In this document: in pieces, positions 35,701 through 45,331 of the stretch
Layout of the letters: each line of letters starts with the position of its first letter
Position numbering within the stretch: the stretch's first letter is position 1
NCBI GenBank assembly: GCA_026874595.1
Contig: CM049313.1
Span: 59,477,159 to 59,541,158, forward strand
DNA from: Sipunculus nudus
Lineage: Eukaryota; Annelida; Sipuncula; Golfingiida; Sipunculidae
Direction of reading: 5' to 3'
Length of the DNA stretch: 64,000 nucleotides
The notes under the pieces: generated by a model
Told to the model about the DNA's origin: nothing
The model's input: the letters and a program-made list of their open reading frames with translations, nothing else
Database searches by the model: none
Position numbers and translations under genes: made by a program

Positions 35701-38700
35701 TCATGTGGGAAACTAACTACAAGATAACCAGTCAGCTCTTTTGCACCGGTAATATTTTGTTTAAATATTTTTGTTCAGAAAAATACTACAGAGATGAAAT
35801 ATAGAAGAAGAATAAATAAATTCAGACACTGCAGTGCACAAGACTATTTTAGAGATGGTGGGATCACGCCATAATTTGTTGACAAAACTTTAACATAACT
35901 TGATGAACATAATCTGTTAAAGATTAACCCATCTCACTTTGTTTGCAGCTGTACCCTGTGTAACCAGGTTGACATAATATACAGGTGCCGGTGACGACGT
36001 CACAGGTTGTCTCAAGACAGTTACCGCAGGTTTCTGAACAGTTCGGTCCCCAGGTTCCAATACCACACTCTATAAGAAGGAAACACTTAAAAGCCACCAT
36101 GCTGGTATCGGTGTAGGTGTATATGGTTTGCGTTTTTCCCAAATTCATTCTGTCATAGGTTGTCCATAGATAATGCATTGCATATTTACAAAATGTCGAT
36201 TAAATGGGAAATAACTAGTGACAATGAAGTGATCATGCATGCGCTGGAATATAAGCCAGACAGAGTCGAACACATTACAAAACATAGCAGCAGTGCGATA
36301 ACAAAAAAAAGAAAACTCGATCGTAACTTAGCTGGCCAAGTAAAGGTGATATAATGTCTGTAGTGATGTGACTAGAAATATAGGTCAGAGGGCACCATCA
36401 GTGTAAGGCGAGCGAGGATACATTATGGTTATGTAGGGAAAAGTGTATCACTGCAAATATTAATTTGTGACCGGGTTTGAATGTTCTGTTACAGAACAGT
36501 AGCACAATTAGCTAGCATTTAGTAAACGAATATTAAACAGTGTTTCTCATTCATTAGAATCTCAGTCAAATGATTTCACCAAAATTATAATTATATCGCA
36601 AAAAGATCTGTTTGAATTTTTCTCTGAATAAAACTGGAAACTTGGGTTTGGTAATGCACTATGACTATTGAACTATTTTTCAATGTTCATCTTAACATTC
36701 ATTACATGAAACAAACCTGTTTCGCACCGACTTCCGGTATACCCTGCGCCACATCCGCCCGCGGGACATGTTCCATCAGTGGCACTGCACGAACCGCTGC
36801 TGCACCGTCCGCATGTCTCTCTACAATTTCTGCCCCAGGTACCCTCGGGGCATGCTGTATGAATAAAACTTTAAATCAGATCCCTATATTAAGATTTTAA
36901 TGGAAGATCTTTTTAATTTTCTAATTTGGTGTTAGACGTCATCACATTTGCAGGATTATAAAATCCCAGCTGCATGATGGTGGTTTTGTTATCAGGAGAA
37001 TTTCTGGAAGATTGTATTCAGAAGCTCTACATTACTGAGTGGCTAATATGCGATTGCCTTATTATATTAGCCTCCTTAGCTGTACAAATAAAAAATATAA
37101 ACCAAATGCTTACAAAATGTAGGTTGTTGGTTGAAGCATCTTTCCCAGGCAGTTCTCTATTATGCCGCTGGTTTATGATCTGGTCACCACATTTATATTA
37201 TCAAAACCATTCCTGTTTTTTTTTCTACAATTGGGCCTACATGATCAAAAACCATTCCAGCCTACCTTGTTGCAATTAGGGGTGTAACTGATCTACCCTG
37301 GGCATTTTCGCTCATCCAGTAAAATAAGAAACTCAGCATAATTGAATTCTTTTTATGCTATTACCATTTCCCCCCTTTTTACGGCTGGAGGACCAGTGGA
37401 CAGCCGAAGTTCAATGTCCATACCTGCAGTATAAATTACTCTCAGGAAGCTGAGCTAAGAATGATGACACAATTTTTTTAATATAAAAATTCGACAGGAC
37501 ATTTCCTCACCCTCAGTACATAAGGTACCAATGTATCCTTCCGCACACGATGCGCATTTACCGTTGACGGAATTACACGTGGATCCAGAGCAATGGCCAC
37601 ACGTGTTGCCACAATTTAACCCCCACTGCCCAGCAGCACATACTGAAACAAAGACAGGAGTCAAACGTTCAGGTTAAAGAAACGTATGAAACGAATGTTA
37701 CATAATAAGTGGTTCATATTTATAAAATAAGAAAACAAAAGTACGGCAAATTCATCAAACTTTACGTCCCTTGGCTTTAGTCTCTATCGGTTTAAAAAAT
37801 AGGAAAGATTACATCCGGAAACGATAGCCTGACGGACGCACAGACCCAAGGCGGGACAGACAAACTCGACCAAATCCACTGTTCAACCTTCCCTCGGAAG
37901 TGAAGGACCAAAAACATTCTAAATTCTTATTTCCCAATTTTATTTTAACAGATTTTCAGTTCCTTATCGTATTTAGAAATTTGTCATGTCTATGAAAAAC
38001 TGTGCACAAGTTAAACACACTTTGTGCAGTTTATTATGTTTCGGACATTCAGAAAATCTGTCAGTTGAGATCCACAACAAACAAGAACTATGCCACGTTG
38101 TCAGTGGAACGCGTGTATGAAAAATACTGTATCATATATAATTTCAGTCAGCATAACAGCGTATTAAAAAACAGAATTTAACAAAAAGGCAATTAAACTC
38201 AACCATATAATAATCATTCATATAATCGTGATTCCTGTCCAATCAAAAAGATCAACTTTACACATGCTCAGGTATATCCAGGGTAATATCAAAGATTTTA
38301 TTGAATCAATTTAATCGTATATAGTTAAAAATATATATTAAGTTAGGTAATGAAGTGTTTTTTTTACCTTGATCACACCTTGAACCTCTATAACCAGGCA
38401 GACATCCGCCTGTAGGACAGACGCCATTTATCGGAGAACACCTCCCTCCGGCACACTTCCCACAAACGCTGTTACACGTGGTCCCATAACGCCCGCGGGC
38501 ACATGCCATTACCTGTTAAATCAATGGGGTACTTACAACTACGAATATTATTATTTATGCTAATACCTTAAATACACACCATCTGGTTTTCAGTAGCAGG
38601 CCAGGGGAATGGGGGAGGTGCCAGTGCAATATATTGTATTTTCATAGTGTTTTATTTTAATCATAAAACTGCCTTCGATTTTTACATGTTGATAAAACAT

Positions 38701-41078
38701 TTTTTCACTAGAAAATTACAGCTTCTCCCTTTGGGGCTGATATTCGCGCCAGATACACAAAGTTGGCATAGTTTCTGATAAATGGCGATTCAATATCCCT
38801 CCACGGAATAATGTCATACTGGTGCCTGATATTTCCTTTTCACTTATCATTTTTTTTTTAAATTTAAGATAAAGGAACAATCAATATATAATATCCTTCT
38901 AGACAGGTAGGGATCAAAATTAGTATTTTCTCCAAAGAGTGGAGGTATTGCTTTGTTTTCCAGGTTATTGAACTAATTCCGGTCAACTAATGTGGCTACA
39001 TACCGTTTTACAGTTGTGCTGGTATCCACTACAAGTGACGGTTCTTCCTGAAGCATCGCTGGTACACGCCACTTCTCTAGTATACCCTCCGCTGCAACCG
39101 GAAATGTACCTGCGCCACACATGCGTGTCTGCAAAACATCCAAGAAAAGCTTTTGTAAACTTATTCTGAAGGGTGTCACTAGGCTTGTCAACTAAAATAT
39201 AGTCGGACATGTCTGTGTGTCCGTGTTTCTCCGCATCTGTATCCGCCCAGAAAACTGTAAAACAACCGGAGCTTGACGAAACTTTCTAGGTAAGATAACT
39301 GGCTGTGGTATTCTATAGTAATGTTTGGACGCCAGTTATCAAATTTGTTTAAGGCTACTGTTATTACGGGAAGGAGATATCAAAGACAAAGATAAAAATG
39401 AATATCTTGAACGGATGCTGCAAAAAACCTGTAACATAGATAATATCAGTGTTAAAAAAATATTTGGTTTTGGTTTCGTGCTACACTCCTCACGCAGCTG
39501 TTATGTACTGCAGTCGTTTCAAATCTCCATTTTTAGTCCTGTTTGTAAAGCAAGAATCTCGGGGTTTACCACTAGGGCTCGCACGAGGCAAACAATTATG
39601 GATAACAGTTAGAGCGTGGTATCGCTTTGTACAGCTAACTCATAGTTTAAAAACTGCGAAAAATTGCTCTTATATATTATGCTTTTGTTGTTCTGATTCT
39701 TGGCCCTGCTTGTTTTGTAAGTGTAGTCACATACTCCTTTGTTAGTTCCTGTTTGTGTTTTTGGTGTGCTGATGTGTCACGTGCCTACTTGTAGGTCCCT
39801 GTTTTATGCTGTACGTATGATGTATCACGTGCTTACTTGTTACCTCCGGTTTGTGTGGTACCTGTATGGATAAACTTCATGTAAGGTTCTCTTTAGATTG
39901 TACGTATGCTGACGCGATATATTTGCATCTTCTTTTGTGTGTGTGTGTGTGTGGTGTACTGATTTGACACATGCTTACTTGTTGGTTCCTCTATGTACTT
40001 GAACACGTAGTGTGGTATGTTTCGTAACTGGCGACAGACAACCTGGTGGTCCACATTAGTGAACCCGTCATCGCACACGTAGCGCCATTCGTTATTATTC
40101 CAAACCTGAAGCATTCCTTGGTACTCGGCTTTGGTGCTGAGTATACTACCGTCACTGAGGATAACCTGCCAGAAGAAATCGCATCAAATCTTACGATTTA
40201 AATCTCAAAATTAAATTGTATCCATACATTTGAAAGAGATCGTAAATATAATTCACAAATGTTAATCAAATTGAAATAAAATAAATGCATTAAGTCAGTT
40301 AATGATCTTTCTTTTTTAATTATACCATTGCACACAAAACCAATGTATAAGACTAAAAAAAAAGAACTTCAACACTTTGTGCACGACTGTCCTCTTTTCT
40401 AAACTTGATTTGAAAAACGTCTATCACAAACCTACAGAGTATGCAGTTCAAGGACAGTCTTGAAGAAGAGACCCTAGGGATCTATGTACATTCTATGTAA
40501 TAGTCTGCGTGCTTTTTATCTTTTAACATAAGAAAAAATGTTAGACCTAAATAGAGTTCCGAGGGAGTGTTCCGCCTTGTACAAATGTATATCTATTAAA
40601 ATAAATATAATAAACACAGTCCACATGAAAATCATATACACATAACGGCACACGCCTTCTAAATGAAAAATATAAAAGGAAATTTCCAAACCATCAAATG
40701 CACAAATATGTAATCCGCTATTCTTACAGATGAGTGAACAGCGCTTTACTAAATTTTAATCCTGTATAATATTGCAGATAATGCCATGATCATTTGTTTT
40801 AATATTATCAGCTGATAATTTTAAACTTTTTAATATTAATTCTTGTCGAGCGAGTTGTTTATTGAAAATTTTATGTTCCTGAAAATTTATATTGTTAATG
40901 TATGTGCATTCCAAAGAGTAATGAGCAGTCATTGCCCTTACACGATCACGTTCGTGTTTACACGTGACTTTGATAGCCTCGGTTCTGGCACAGTTGTGAG
41001 AGCCATATGGCGTATGTGGACACTGGTCGATATGGGTCTCGTGGCCCCTGCACGCTACGTCATCAATCCAAAAGGTCA
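26665..41078 (-). CDS. Gene A: SRCR/EGF type I transmembrane receptor, 16 exons, 5' end not found
   Basis: Sixteen exons from 40942-41078 down to 26665-26707 join without a phase conflict into 734 codons including the stop. Order: C-terminal half of an SRCR domain, a second and more divergent SRCR, 11 EGF-like modules of about 44 residues (each one exon, phase 1-1, eight Cys), a Cys-rich stalk, one transmembrane helix and a 14-residue basic/acidic tail. The modules follow C-x4-WG-x2-C...CG-x-C...GTC...C-x2-GY-x-G-x2-C, as in MEGF10 and scavenger receptor class F ectodomains, but the short tail has no NPxY or ITAM-like motif. It is probably a surface scavenger or recognition receptor; the function is inferred from the domains. 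The N-terminus with signal peptide and first SRCR half was not found. Confidence 0.85.
27196..27406 (-). CDS. Gene A transmembrane exon
   Basis: Acceptor GTTAAATACAG, donor TACAG|GTAAAC. It encodes a stalk with cysteines in C-x5-C-x2-C-x3-C spacing plus one more, then a hydrophobic helix IPVLFLGILVIIADMAVIVG and a juxtamembrane HHMYSKY. An Asp sits inside the helix. Exon length (211) and phase equal those of the paralogue at 62258-62468. Confidence 0.92.
27901..28041 (-). CDS. Gene A EGF-like module 11
   Basis: Eight Cys (CSNATWGFTC to YIGDKC), phase 1-1, 141 bases. The donor reads ACAG|GCAATA, a GC donor; the paralogous exon 62938-63078 has ACAG|GTAATA in the same place. Confidence 0.88.
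28979..29113 (-). CDS. Gene A EGF-like module 10
   Basis: Eight Cys, CPPGFWGRNCSGHCGRC ... GAAC, acceptor TTTATTTTAG, donor ACAG|GTGAGG. Orthologous in position to 63692-63826 of gene B. Confidence 0.9.
30158..30295 (-). CDS. Gene A EGF-like module 9
   Basis: Opens CPGNLWGPGC, has CGKCLNTTCDVTTGAC, ends ERCDQ; acceptor CTCACACAG, donor CAAG|GTGAGA. 138 bases, phase 1-1. Confidence 0.88.
30911..31048 (-). CDS. Gene A EGF-like module 8
   Basis: CPAGSYGRNCSGRCGHC ... GYFGERCD with eight Cys; acceptor TATATGATAG, donor ATAG|GTGAGA. Confidence 0.9.
   Translation of the reverse strand, partial: RVLLEAMAETAVVGAGIVKRAHVNLRTGHVSETDVRLGTLGKDVT
31294..31425 (-). CDS. Gene A EGF-like module 7
   Basis: CRADRWGVNCAQVCGNC ... 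GYTGFRCQD; acceptor TTACAACCAG, donor GACG|GTTCGT, a weak donor but in phase. Eight Cys. Confidence 0.8.
31718..31852 (-). CDS. Gene A EGF-like module 6
   Basis: CPAGLWGDRCLNICGEC ... GYTGTKCLT; acceptor TTTTTATTAAAG, donor ACAG|GTAACA. Confidence 0.9.
31960..32094 (-). CDS. Gene A EGF-like module 5
   Basis: CPTGTWGHNCTGLCGSC ... GYIGQLCNT; acceptor TTTCGCTGTAG, donor ACAG|GTGATA. Confidence 0.9.
32688..32710. repeat. Poly(C) tract
   Basis: About 23 consecutive C, which explains the Gly run of a chance minus-strand frame. Confidence 0.9.
32865..33036 (-). CDS. Possible first exon of an unknown ORF inside the gene A intron
   Basis: ATG in a good context (AAAATGGCCGC) opens 57 codons (MAAKQNKLTAISC...) that reach a donor-like CAAG|GTAATG. 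Local G+C is higher than in the surrounding intron. It is divergently arranged with the SGNH fragment at 33098, so it may be part of the same mobile element. No family is recognised and no second exon was found. Confidence 0.25.
33098..33752 (+). pseudogene. Broken SGNH-hydrolase ORF of a transposon
   Basis: ATG at 33098 leads into VLVLGHSFVRRL (the Gly-His-Ser nucleophile block), then an in-frame TAA at about 33167. The frame continues with PDIIFLDIGSNDL (block III Asn-Asp), VIFGAQLPRQ and KLWRHKGF. After a frameshift near 33.65-33.67 kb it ends with HDGVHLNQFGL (catalytic Asp-x2-His) and TAA at 33750-33752. Stand-alone SGNH domains of this kind are known from tyrosine-recombinase retroelements (Ngaro/DIRS-like), so this is probably a relic of one. 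It lies antisense in the largest intron of gene A. Confidence 0.7.
34365..34855. repeat. 75-76-bp tandem repeat array, six units plus a partial
   Basis: Successive units begin near 34434, 34510, 34586, 34661, 34736 and 34811 with TGTGCGTACACC. Each holds TTTTTGCAAC, a T/A-rich stretch, GTATGGGGCATG and TCCCCTGTGTATCGC. A partial unit precedes. Plus-strand open frames across it are repeat artefacts. Confidence 0.93.
35057..35418. repeat. Array of six hairpins with conserved loop and covarying stems
   Basis: Copies are 35057-35086, 35140-35171, 35195-35222, 35234-35265, 35347-35376 and 35391-35418. Each has a seven-base or longer outer stem, a bulged T, an inner CGG/CCG pair and loop A-A/G-x-GTGA; the core TCGGAATGTGACCGG is nearly constant. 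Outer stems differ but mostly re-pair: CCCACAC/GTGTGGG, CCAACAT/GTGTTGG, CCAGCAC/GTGCCGG (one mismatch). It lies right after the 75-bp array. Confidence 0.85.
35938..36069 (-). CDS. Gene A EGF-like module 4
   Basis: CGIGTWGPNCSETCGNC ... GYTGYSCKQ; acceptor TTCCTTCTTATAG, donor CAAA|GTGAGA. It borders the 3.8-kb intron holding the mobile-element remains. Confidence 0.9.
36717..36854 (-). CDS. Gene A EGF-like module 3
   Basis: CPEGTWGRNCRETCGRC ... GYTGSRCET; acceptor TTATTCATACAG, donor ACAG|GTTTGT. Eight Cys, 138 bases. Confidence 0.9.
37511..37642 (-). CDS. Gene A EGF-like module 2
   Basis: CAAGQWGLNCGNTCGHC ... GYIGTLCTE; acceptor CTTTGTTTCAG, donor GAGG|GTGAGG. Confidence 0.9.
38368..38512 (-). 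CDS. Gene A EGF-like module 1
   Basis: CARGRYGTTCNSVCGKC ... GYRGSRCDQ. Unlike the other modules it enters in phase 0 (acceptor GATTTAACAG), which matches the phase-0 donor of the preceding exon; it leaves in phase 1. This marks the SRCR-to-EGF junction. Confidence 0.88.
39004..39128 (-). CDS. Gene A exon: divergent SRCR C-terminal half
   Basis: Acceptor GGATGTTTTGCAG, donor AACG|GTATGT, phase 1 to 0. The reading with ISGCSGGYTREVAC, CSGYQHNC and a following Cys keeps the SRCR cysteine order (C-x-G, C, HNC, C) but lacks the usual WLDDV and the EDAGV stretch. Assignment rests on phase continuity and position after a clear SRCR first half. Confidence 0.6.
39979..40165 (-). CDS. Gene A exon: N-terminal half of an SRCR domain
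   Basis: Acceptor TTTCTTCTGGCAG, donor ACAA|GTAAGC, phase 0 to 1. GMLQVWNNNEWRYVCDDGF followed by VDHQVVCRQL is the classic SRCR opening (W-x-VCDDG and VVCRQL). SRCR domains bind microbial or modified self ligands in scavenger receptors. Confidence 0.88.
40942..41078 (-). CDS. Gene A exon: C-terminal half of an SRCR domain (first exon seen)
   Basis: Acceptor GTTTTTACAG, donor CGT|GTAAGG, phase 1 to 0. FWIDDVACRGHETHIDQCPH, then GSHNC and VTC, is a canonical SRCR second half. Its N-terminal half should lie upstream in phase 1, but none was found between 41.1 and 46 kb, so the gene is 5'-incomplete in this reading or the half is divergent. Confidence 0.88.
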
Positions 41079-41742
41079 CTGTAAAAACATGTACCCAAGA
41101 CGACATACAAACACTGTCAACCCCATCTCCCTAGGAAATGTTAGCTGTTATATATTAGGACGTTAATTCGAAAACCCATACCACTTATATATGAGCATTA
41201 TTTCTAAATATTATGTAACTGTAACTGCGCTTATACGTTTTCTGAAATAGGGTATAATATGTGTAGTGACTTAAATTAACCCCTGCCTTTGCAACGAATA
41301 CATAACAAATGATCATCGTCATCATCTTATATAAGGCATTGCCACCTACGTTTCTTTGGTTTTACTTCAATTGTAATTTTTATGACTTCACCTCTATCAT
41401 TTTATTCACTTACGCTAAATACATTAACATAATGTGACATAAGTGAAAACGTTTCATGATAGTCATATACATTTCATTATCATGGCTGTCATATAGGGTT
41501 CTGGACCTTAAGCAAAGAATGAATCTATTTTAGTGTACCCGCCTTAAGACCATCCCGTGGACAGGGCCATTCAATGGACACGACAGCCGGTGAACGACCA
41601 CCACGCCCTCATTACTTGTATCTGTTGATCCTAGTCCAACATATTACCAGGATCATAAATATATAAAGCTCTGAAAATGCCTTTACTGCTCCCCCTATGT
41701 TCTGGTTGACATAGATTATACTTTGAATATAAACCAACAGGT

Positions 41743-41886
41743 TTACCCACATCTCGGCTTAGTGCATACAAAGGGATGTGTCCAAGAGCAATCCCCATCA
41801 TTCCACCGGCCGTCGGATTTTATTTCTACACAGTCCTCGTTGCCAGAATTGTTCGGTTCCCCAGTGTTCCAATTAAAAAAGGCGGG
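41743..41886 (-). CDS. Second lectin: CTLD exon 2 with EPN and WND motifs
   Basis: Acceptor TATCGTTTCAG. Reads FNWNTGEPNNSGNEDCVEIK, then GRWNDGDC and HPFVC, ending in TAA at 41743-41745. GTAAAC at the stop could also act as a donor, but its phase does not match the next SRCR exon, so it is read as a stop. Confidence 0.88.
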   Translation of the reverse strand, partial: PAFFNWNTGEPNNSGNEDCVEIKSDGRWNDGDCSWTHPFVCTKPRCG

Positions 41887-44831
41887 CTGAAACGATAAAT
41901 TAAAACGAGAAGATCAGGGGTCTTATCAAAGTTTCACAATGAAAAGCCATGCATGGTAGTTGGTGACATTGTAATAAATTATCTGGAGTGGAAGACTTTA
42001 TGTTGACTTCCACTTTTGCGACAAAGGTCCTTTCTGCTCAAAACAAACCTCTTCTAGTAAGGGACCGTGGGCAGGCCTGGACTACTTTTCATAATGGTCG
42101 AACTTCACAGTAAAATATTGTTACGATTCGAGGACTTCCGGTCACACTTATTATAAAGCATGAATACGAGAATTTATTTAGTTCATACAGACCCCATTAC
42201 ACTTAGCTTCATGTATACGTTATATGCCTGGAAATAAATCATACGTTTCAATGGCCTATGTTTAACCGGTTCAAAATAATTATACCTAGTGTATTTAGAA
42301 GCCCCAGTGCATATTCGTTAACAACATAGCACGGTCTACGTATTGTGTTAACTTAAATATGGTTGCCATAAAAAATGTCACCACAAGCCTTATTGATAAC
42401 TTTTAAGACCATTGTGTTTGTAATATTTCGTTTGAAATCTCCGGCCGTCCCTGTAGTGTTTTTTAAAGGTTTTATTTAAATTATATTGAAAAAATACTAA
42501 AAGACATCTTAACCAATGTTAAGAGGTAGAGGGAAAATCAACAGAAATGAGATAATCTGTTTAAAAAAAGTGTCATATATGAATGAATGACAATAGCAGA
42601 TAACGGGCCTGGCAGAATTGCCCTCGCAGATGGTGTTAGAAAAATCAAAAACACGAACGATTCATTTTCATAAGCAATACTATCGCACATTATTACCTCA
42701 TTTTGTCTTAATATAAAACTTTCCAATCAAAGCCAATCATTAAACGGTCTTTATTTCTCCAGTTCACCTTTTTTATACATTTTATGGTTTTATGTGTTTT
42801 TGTAAACAAGGAAGATTTGTACCTTTATAACATAATATCACTGCGTGACCAGAGGCCGATCTATTATTCCCAAACAAGAAGAAAAAAATGAAACAAGGAA
42901 GAATCAAGGGTTGGAAGCTTGAAAAATCTTGGTTTGTATATTCACGCGGAACGGCCGCCAGGTGGCATGGTTTTATGCACTTGTGTAAAGAATAAAGGAA
43001 ACGATTTTAGAAAGAATTGTTGACATATACTGTACTTTTTTAAGGAGAACACACATTTTTTCATGTATATCTAATATTCCTTGGAATGTGAATGAGTTCC
43101 TTTAATCTGAAACGGTACATCCAAATAACGTGAAATTCCAGGTAACCAAAGCATCAGGCAGCCAGTGGGCCCAGTAGGGCATATAATACTCTCAAAGATT
43201 CTAGTTTCTTAATCTGTGTGTCCATGATCTAGCAATTATTATGTATGGTATTATATAAACAACGTTGTTGTAACAGGCCATTATAAGAACAGGAAGGGTT
43301 TTCTATTGGTGATGTTTAAGTCACAACGACGGAGTTTTATCAGTACTTGTATCAGTAACTCTACATGTGCATAGGGCCAGTTTTCGTCATATATTTTCAG
43401 TACAGTTGTCCAAGCACTGCAAACACCCTCCAAATCTTCTATTCTTACCCTTTCGTTTGTGCCAAATTCCCAGTATCCTTCAAACCGTAGATCATTCAAA
43501 CCAATCCAGACTACTAGGTTCATTCGATTTGCGATGTATGTGTTCTCGGAGGTTGTCATGACCTTTGCTAATTCCCCGGATCTGCCCCTGCAGTAATCGC
43601 GTGCACTGTACCAGCTTCTAGATTCTGACGTCACAAAGAGGAAGCAAGTCTCACTATAGCGTTCCCAGCCGGATGGACATTCTGAAAACGAGATGAAGCA
43701 TCCACCTTCATATTAGGAAGAATATTTCGCTGATCGGCGCAGTGGGAATTATTTCTCTGATCAGCGCCGGTAATGAATACTGAATACAAGGCCATATCAG
43801 AATGCGCTGATCAGCACCCGTGCAAGTGTACTTTTGCAATATATATTTTACAAGAATGAAAATAATTAAATAGAAGGATTCAATGTCATTAACTGATCAG
43901 CGGATTTTTCTATTCTTATGCTACTACAGGAATATCAGAATAAGCTGATCAACACCCATGTGCGATTAAATAATTTAAATGTAGCAAAAATTGAAAATAA
44001 AGCAGTACACGAATTCAGCAAGCACAAATATACGGGCTCATCCTTCAGGGTGAACATGCCGGTACTAAATCAGCACAGGACTGTGGCCTTTATGCAATCG
44101 CTAATATGAGTGAAGTTTTGTTACTCCAAATTTAGCGATCCCTTTTCTGGTTAAACTAACGTCATCTTTGACAAAACTTAATTAGGAGTCATCTTATTCA
44201 GCGTTTTGAAACAGTCCTGGAGAATTTAAAAATCTATTACATTTCAAATACTCAATTCATGAGAAAAAATTTGGATTGTATAGAGAAAAATTTAGAATGG
44301 ATGAAAAGTTAGTCTGGCTCCATTGTTATTTTGTGACAATTTCAGAATTATTTACCAGGGACATATCTGACCGTGACAAACACGACTCCGTAAGGGCCCC
44401 CCCTACTGAGTCGTGACACAAGCCAAATTAAGAACCGCCCAGCAAGTCCACGCCACGCTTTATAACCGTATCTCTGCATACAGTCAGCAGCCAGACCGCA
44501 GGCAGAAATCTCCCGTACATGCAGAACAATTTATGAATATATTGGGTTATAACGGAATATTTCACACACATGGTAGGTGTCGTTGGAGAGATAAGAAACT
44601 TATTGAAAGGTCTATAGTGAGTTTATCTGAAGTTACACGATACTTGTAAGCAATGAGGCGTTGTCAAAAATGACGAAAATATTTGCATCCTCATGGGGCC
44701 TTATAATGCGATCCTCAGAGTTAGATGTCCAGGCACTCTGGCAAATTAGTAAGTTGGCCATAATCTGATAATGTCAGAGGGCCGATCTGGCGCTATGACA
44801 TATCTCTCTCTCTCTCTGTCTCTCCCTCTCC

Positions 44832-44882
<51 letters not shown>

Positions 44883-45270
44883 AGAATAGCAGAACTGACA
44901 AAAGCCTTTATATTTAAGATCAGTCCGAACTTTTTTTATTCATTTTAGAACGATAACATACTCATTATTTTAAATCTGGTACTTTTTTTTATCTCCGGGT
45001 ACACATTTGTTTTACATTTTCTGTCATTTCTATATGATTGTTTACACATTATTTTTTTAAGTTTTATTCAGTATGCTATTTTAAGTACCAAGTAATAGCA
45101 AGATACATACAAGCTTACATTTAACTACATGACAATATTTTCAAAACCGTTTTTGTTTTCCTCCTATCAAGTCTCTTTCTACAATAAAACTGAAATCTTA
45201 AATTTTGATTGAATAAAAATAAAATTTAATTTTAACAAAACACACATAACAGGAAAAAAACACTTCTTAG

Positions 45271-45331
<61 letters not shown>

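Noticed and set aside
41743-41748. GTAAAC as a donor joining the second lectin to the SRCR exons of gene A as one CTLD-SRCR-EGF receptor
   Set aside because: It would leave phase 2, while the SRCR exon at 41078 needs phase 1; the same bases give a TAA right after the CTLD.
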